From Micrasema longulum (taxonomy: Eukaryota > Arthropoda > Insecta > Trichoptera > Brachycentridae): 64,000 nt of DNA. Location of the stretch: the NCBI GenBank assembly GCA_022494885.1, contig JAGVSM010004502.1, positions 231,001-295,000 of the forward strand, given 5' to 3'. A model generated the notes under the pieces. That model was given only the letters and a program-made list of their open reading frames with translations. It was not told the DNA's origin and ran no database searches. Shown piece after piece: positions 58,301-64,000 of the stretch; the stretch's first letter is position 1, and each line of letters opens with the position of its first letter. The translations under genes were made by a program, and so were the position numbers.

Positions 58301-59082
58301 TTACACCACAGTTTATATTAATCAGTTATGGATCTTCTATAATAATTTATTGTTAGAAAAGACAATCGCACGCTATATGATGCATGGATTGTCACATTAT
58401 AGCTCGGCCATATTGCCCAATATGCACGCGTTTGTGCCCGGTTCTGCTGTAGGTGGGGTTTCTCTCAAAAGCTAGTGATAATTGTAGTGATTATTGGTCT
58501 GCTTATTGTTCTTATTCTCTCTTTTGTTACGTTATAAGCGGAAATGTCACGTTTGTACTTTAGGTTTGGAAATTGTAGGTTAGTTGCCGTTCAGTTACTT
58601 GAATAATGAGATCATTGGTTAGCTTATTTTAACTCTGGCTTAAACTCTTTATTCACCCGTTTATCGTTGGCATCGCCCTTTGCCAATATGTATACAGCCC
58701 TACGTTACTCTACTGATAACTTAGTCGGTGAGTTTTGGCAAAAGTCTACATATACATACAAGGTTAAATTACGAGTCAATAATGATACACATATTGATAA
58801 GTTGTGACTATACACTAGATTGTGCCATTACTAGTCACTAAAATCTTAGATACTATCAAATTTAATACCAATTTCTTGTCTTATGGAAATTGCAAGACTA
58901 GTTGGAATGATAATGCTGGTCCGACTTTACGGTTTTCGGCTCCGTAAGAGATTATTCGAAAATCAAAATACTACATCTTCATATAAAATATCATATGTCA
59001 GTTGATGATTTAGTGCGGTGTCAGATATTATTCAATGTGCAGTCTTCGCAGCGACCTTGTGGGTGGCCACGTTCTTGTTTTG
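55366..59082. other. TET 3' flank and probable 3' UTR, no gene seen
   Basis: AT-rich DNA with no supported coding region. On the minus strand several AATAAA signals (for example near 57910 and 58205, seen as TTTATT on the plus strand) could end the TET transcript. No repeats of the families above were recognised. Confidence 0.4.
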
Positions 59083-62000
59083 TCAGGCACCCGACTCTTG
59101 GTATGGTCCTGTGACCATACACGGCTGCATCGGGAACAGGGTTGTCCAAGACATGGTGGTGAGGGTGGACGATCTCATCATCATCTGCTTAGCATTGGAC
59201 TCTGTCACTCCTATCCCCATAACAGTCGGGAAAGAATTGAACCTTTCTGTCATTTCTTCCTTGATATTTTTCGTCATTTCAAATTTATCATAATAATTGT
59301 TAGCTGGTAACATTGATGCAGTTGCTGTGGTGGATGTCTTCGCATTGGATGTCGTTGCTCCAGAGGTTGTAGGAGCTATACCCAACTTCTTGAGGCGCAT
59401 TTTTTCTTCCCACTCTTCCAGCCCGTGCTTGGGCCTATTTAAATTCCTATGTTGATAAAACACCAAAGATATTCGTGTCGGATTGAGTCGATTTGGATTC
59501 TTTAAAGCCGTGGTTGCGTGCATTTCATGCTTGGCACACTCAAATAATACGCTTCCATGGCCTAGAGCTATTGCCACTCCACCCATTTGGCTATCCTTGA
59601 AACATTCTAGATTATCCACATAATCTGTCACTTCACCCAGGGGTTCCGACTTAGGTGGTTCTGCTGGGTACGGTATAGGGAATGGAGGAGGATACAAGCA
59701 CCAGTTAGGTGAAGATTGACACCAATTTGGATTTGTGTTTTGATAATAGTTTGGGGGGAAGTTTCCGTAGTTTTGATAACCGTATGAGTTATAACAATGT
59801 GAGTTTCGAAGAAATTCTTCTCTTTTATATTTCTCAGCATTGTAATATGCTAAGTTGTAGTCATTATAGGTATTCTCATATGGATTAAATGGACCATATG
59901 GATTAGGCGTAAATGGGTAACTATTGGCCATTTGGGGGTAATTACCATACCCTTGAACATGGTGACCTTGAGCAACCTGATTCAGCGGTGAGTAATTACT
60001 TGCTGAATAATTACTCATATAAGATTTAGCGTTTTGATTACCACCCTCGAAGGGTAATGCATAATTCTGATGATTGACATTTGATGAATTTTGACGCATA
60101 TTTCGACCATCATTTGAACCTTGATTCTCTAAACTGTGATTTGCAATACTTTTCTCTATTGGTGGATAAGGTTTTAAGAATGTTGAACGTTCAATATTAT
60201 CTGGTGAATTAGGAACACTGTGTTGGGTTCGCGATGGCGGCCGGGCTTTAGGTACACGGAAGAGAGAGGTTTCACTGGATCCCGTTGGAGTCATGGGACT
60301 ATGCTGCTCCCAGGATTTATTGGATGTGGGTGTGGTAGGTGTTGAACAATTCTTCCAAATTTCATTATTTGGAGAAGGTGGGATATTGTTTTCATTCCAA
60401 TTCGACAAATTATCATTTGATGTGTTACTTTCATCCCAATTTGAGTTAGGAATAACTAATTTCTCTGGGTATTTTTGTTCATTATCTGATTGTTGGTTCT
60501 TAGTTTGGGAAAATTGGTACTGTTTTTCTTCAGCCGGGGGTTGCTCATTGTTAGAGGGACATCGTTGATTGTCAGAACTTTTCTGACTTTGACGATTGTC
60601 AGTATTACCAGGATTTGTCATTACATCTTGTGGTAATGAATCTACAGCGCTGGTATCTTTTGGAGTATTCTCTTCAAATGTATTAGCTTTGGGGGTATTT
60701 ACATTTGATTTTACTAGTGAACTATCACTTATTGAGGCATTGTCAACATGGGACTCCGGAACAGAAATTCGGCCACTGTTAGATAATGGAGTTCCCGTAG
60801 CTCTCATAGAATCAGGACTGTAATTACTAGATGAATTATTGAGATTAGTGGTGGTGGAGTCCGGATCTTCTTTGACTGATGTGTTTTCTTTATAGTCAAA
60901 CACATCAGGATTGTTAAATTCATTCCATTGTTCAGCAGCAGCTGTAGTGTTTGGTGGTACCACGATATCTCTAGAATGATCTTCTTTATGAATATTAGAT
61001 GGTAACTGAACTTCTGGTACAATATTACTGGATGATCCTCTTAACAAAGTTGTGGGTAGTGCATGTGACCCCGGATACATGTTATTTTGATGATGCATAT
61101 TATGTCCATAACCTTGTTCGTACGAATTATAGGGTGAATCTAATACAGTGCTCGATATTTGATTACTTTGAAGCTGAGCATCAGTAAAATTGTCGATCAT
61201 GGAAGCCATATCCAGAAGTGTAGGATTGGTCAAATTTGGGTTAATGAGACCCGGTGGCGCACAGTGATTCATCATATTAGGATTTCCAAAAGCCGAATTG
61301 TAATGTCCTCCAGAATTTGAGAAACCAGCTTGTAAATTGAAGTTATTTTGCCCATGTGACGGTAGTTTGTTGAGTACAGGTGATGAGCCAGCAATATGGG
61401 CTTGCGAACTGTTAGTTATGGTTATGTTTTTTGTTCCGTCTGAGTGTGGACTTTGGGGGGTTCTCGGACTTCCTATTATTGTATTTGTATGTCGGTTTTT
61501 ATTTGATTGGGAATTGTTATTCATGTTCGGAACAGGGGTACCCTCTCGGCTTCCAGGATTTGATCCATTATTGGTACCGGAGTCAGATAACTCGTCATCT
61601 TTCCGCTTTTTTCCATGTCTTCTGCACGGCTGCAATGGGACAGATCTAACTCTTACTTCACACGGATATCTAAAAAGTAAACAATTTATTTATTATCTTT
61701 CAATGCAGCATATTAATTGTATCATAAATAAATTGATCAAAATAAAATTTACTTCGGCAAAAGTGTTTCAGCAGTTGGCTGATAATTTTTCAATACCAAT
61801 TTGTAAATATATAAGAAAAAACTGTGAAATTGACTCACTTCTCGAGCACTTGTAGTGCACCGGCCTGAATCTTGTCCTGCTGACCTTGGGGAGATCCAAA
61901 CTCATCGCTGGAGTCGAGGACATAGAGTGGTAACACATGCAACTGTTCGTCAGGAGGTTTGGTAGTGCTAGACCGATGTCTGGCTAGAGATACTACGGCT

Positions 62001-64000
62001 GTGCAACCATTATTCATGTTGTGTAAGTCACGGTGGGAGTGCGCGCAGAAATCTACACAAGCTGTTACACCTAGAAAAATGAAATTCGTTTATTAGTATA
62101 TGACAATAAAGGTTAAAAAGTGAAAAAGTTTTTCATTATCTTTTCATTAAACTGAAACAGTTAAAAGAAAAAATTCATTTATTTTCAATTTCAAAAGGGT
62201 AAGTATTGAGAGTTAGACCATAAATATTATCATGAAAAAAAAACATTGATAACAATATAAATAAGTATTTAATTGATCTCGTTCATTTGTAATTGACAAG
62301 CGCCAGACAGGTAGATGGTTAGACTACCAACTGTGAAACTGGCGTTGCAGGTTCGATTCCCGCCAGTTGCAAGAAAAATCCCCAGAAAGCTTTTTCTTAA
62401 TTGGCCTGGGTGTTGTGTATTTTTTATAACTTCCTTCCTCCCACCTGCTGACAAGCATCTAGAATAGAGGCTTTTAGTGGGTTATTCCCCCTTTTTAAAA
62501 TATCTAATACCAAGTAGCAAGTTTTGTAAATTTACACATTTTAAAAAATATGCTGGTATAAAATGGAGCCATGGACTAAAATATATTCTGAAATAAACAA
62601 AATGGGGTTCTCGGTAAACATACCAGAAAAGGGTCGTCCTTGCTTAAACCCAAGTCTACAGTCTGAAGCATCAGGCTCAAACTGACATTGGTTGTTGAAA
62701 GCTTTAGGTGCAAGGTTCTGGTAGAGCGGAGTGAGAATAGTGGCCAATGTATGCATCCGCTCCTCCACCTCTGCTTCCTCGGCACGAACTGAGAGCCGAA
62801 ACTTGCGAACTGTCTTAGAACGAGCGTACTTACACCCGTTGTAGTACATAGACCAAGAACAACCGAAGCTGAATGATGCGCCACATGTCTCTGGATCCAA
62901 ACCTAAACAAAAATATATTTGTGAAACAGTTTTCTGTGATTTACCGGAATTTATGGAGTCAAGATACATTTTTAAAATCAATCACTCTTATATCTTGTGA
63001 ATTCTGTGAAATTTTATACAGCAGTAATCTTAAAAAATAATAAAGTAATTTTATGTTTTAACTAAATATACAGAGAAATTATTTTTCTTTCTTTTAACAG
63101 AAATTGTGTTACCTTGACAAGCACACGTCCTGCTTTCATTGGTAGCGCAGCGTCTAGTGGTTGGGAGGCCATAGCGTGTCAGCTTGTGGGACAGCATGGA
63201 GTAGGCTCTGTCAGCCTCTGATGGAGGAACTCCCTCCCATGCGACTAGACACACAACTATCCAAGTTGTGCTACATCGGTGACCATTGCGTTGCTTCACT
63301 ACTACCAAAACCTTTTCTGTTCGCCCAGATCGTCTTATTACCTAAAAAAGAATTTTAATTATATGCATTTTGTCATCTTTCTACCATGAGAAATTGAATG
63401 TCTAACACCAATTTTGCAGTTAAATATATATATCCCTCCTTGTCAACTACATCATCATAGCTTACCCATTTGGCCATTGGACATCCCTGGGTCGTTTTTC
63501 CTTCTTTTCCTGTGTAGCACACTTTCTCTATCCTCAATTCTTTTCCACTCAAACCAGTTCTATTCTCCATATCTTTCCTCAGTTCGTCGAGACTAGATGC
63601 AGTGCCTAAAAAAATGGTTTTATTTATTTATATATTTCATGATCGATGCAATTTGTTAGTTGTTTTGAAATATTTCAAACAGATAACAAATGAATGAAAG
63701 TATGTACCTAAGTGTGTGTAATAACTCCCAGGTTCTGGTGGATTTTTATCAGCTGTAAAACAGTTACAATCCGGAACTTCAGTGCGACAGTTGTTTTTTA
63801 ATTTCTCTAAATTATCAGAAATTTCTTTTGTAATGCCACCCTCAATCTTTATATTGGTTTTCATTTCCATTGGTTTTAAATCTTTATTTATCATAGTGCC
63901 ATTTTGTTTGGTAGCATCTCCTTGCTTCTCGGGGTTGGCAGTACTGTCAGGTTCATCGTCCAATATTTCATCTTTGGTTTGTAGTCCCATGCACGCTCCA
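59083..64000 (-). CDS. Tet: TET methylcytosine dioxygenase, six 3' coding exons (5' end off window)
   Basis: Exons on the minus strand: at least 64000-63708, 63605-63466, 63341-63113, 62902-62624, 62070-61839 and 61669-59083. All have GT/AG borders and matching phases, giving about 1,250 residues. TET enzymes oxidise 5-methylcytosine using Fe(II) and 2-oxoglutarate in the nucleus. The Cys-rich domain shows [44 protein letters not shown] and [20 protein letters not shown]. The catalytic fold follows, with [17 protein letters not shown] holding the iron-binding H-x-D at about 62027-62035. The second iron His is in [11 protein letters not shown] (codon 59518-59520) and the 2-oxoglutarate Arg in [12 protein letters not shown]. 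Between them the last exon inserts about 650 residues rich in Asn, Ser, Pro and Tyr. All core residues are kept, so it should be active. Any N-terminal CXXC finger lies beyond the window. Confidence 0.97.
62285..62470 (+). mobile_element. tRNA-derived SINE (third family) in a TET intron
   Basis: AGATGGTTAGACTACC (A-box-like) and CAGGTTCGATTCCCGCCAG (B-box) are followed by a non-tRNA body (ATCCCCAGAAAGC, CTTCCTCCCACCTGCTGAC). Arms do not form a proper cloverleaf and the body continues, so it is a SINE. It lies within the 553-bp intron between TET exons 62902-62624 and 62070-61839. Confidence 0.6.

Noticed and set aside
61337..61855. 172-codon plus-strand frame
   Set aside because: Antisense to the TET insert exon and the adjoining intron.
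62293..62372. Possible tRNA gene in the TET intron
   Set aside because: A B-box is present but no cloverleaf forms; a SINE body follows.
1..64000. CRISPR arrays, LTR retrotransposons, rRNA genes, integrated viral genes
   Set aside because: No regular short repeats with spacers, no paired LTRs with protease or integrase motifs, no rRNA sequence and no viral structural or replicase motif were seen. The FP-like domain at 28397 belongs to LINE ORF1.

Overview
This is about 64 kb of AT-rich, intron-bearing animal DNA, almost certainly from an insect. Three genes anchor that view. They are the last coding exon of an ELOVL6/Baldspot-type fatty-acid elongase (38743-39343, +), a complete four-exon UPRT-family gene (45651-49121, +), and the six 3'-most coding exons of a TET 5-methylcytosine dioxygenase (59083 to the window end, -). 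All splice junctions read for UPRT and TET keep phase. I cannot name the order: low GC, mariner, hAT, CR1-like and RTE-like relics and tRNA-derived SINEs fit several insect groups. No bacterial operons, CRISPR arrays or rRNA genes are present.

Layout. 1-38.7 kb is a gene-poor, transposon-rich stretch. It holds a mariner relic (0.8-1.2 kb), foldback and MITE elements (5.5, 9.1, 19.1, 24.9, 26.9, 27.4 kb), two local tandem duplications (9.9-10.4 and 11.5-12.0 kb) and an RTE-like LINE relic (13.4-14.6 kb). It also holds three hAT-type elements (15.5, 16.9 and 22.5-24.5 kb) and a 3.7-kb CR1/jockey-group LINE (28.4-32.05 kb). The hAT at 22.5-24.5 kb has perfect 17-bp terminal inverted repeats and a perfect 8-bp target duplication. 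The LINE has a long poly(A) tail and ORF2 broken by two one-base homopolymer insertions. 38.7-49.1 kb carries the elongase and UPRT genes, separated by two copies of one LINE 3' end in head-to-head inversion (42.8-43.6 kb). 49.1-59 kb is again repeats. 59-64 kb is TET.

Repeat families recur through the window. SINE-1 has a tRNA-Gly-like head and at least seven copies. SINE-2 has a different tRNA-like head and five copies or fragments. An RTE-like LINE occurs three times as 3' ends. A Harbinger-like MITE occurs twice, once nested inside a SINE-1 copy. Two further families, here called R3 and R4, are unclassified.

The genes do not form a pathway: elongase acts in ER lipid synthesis, UPRT belongs to the pyrimidine-salvage family, and TET oxidises methylcytosine. 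The least expected signals are a degenerate hammerhead-ribozyme-like motif (25.2 kb), the long inverted LINE pair that could yield dsRNA, and the TET catalytic domain split by a roughly 650-residue low-complexity insert.
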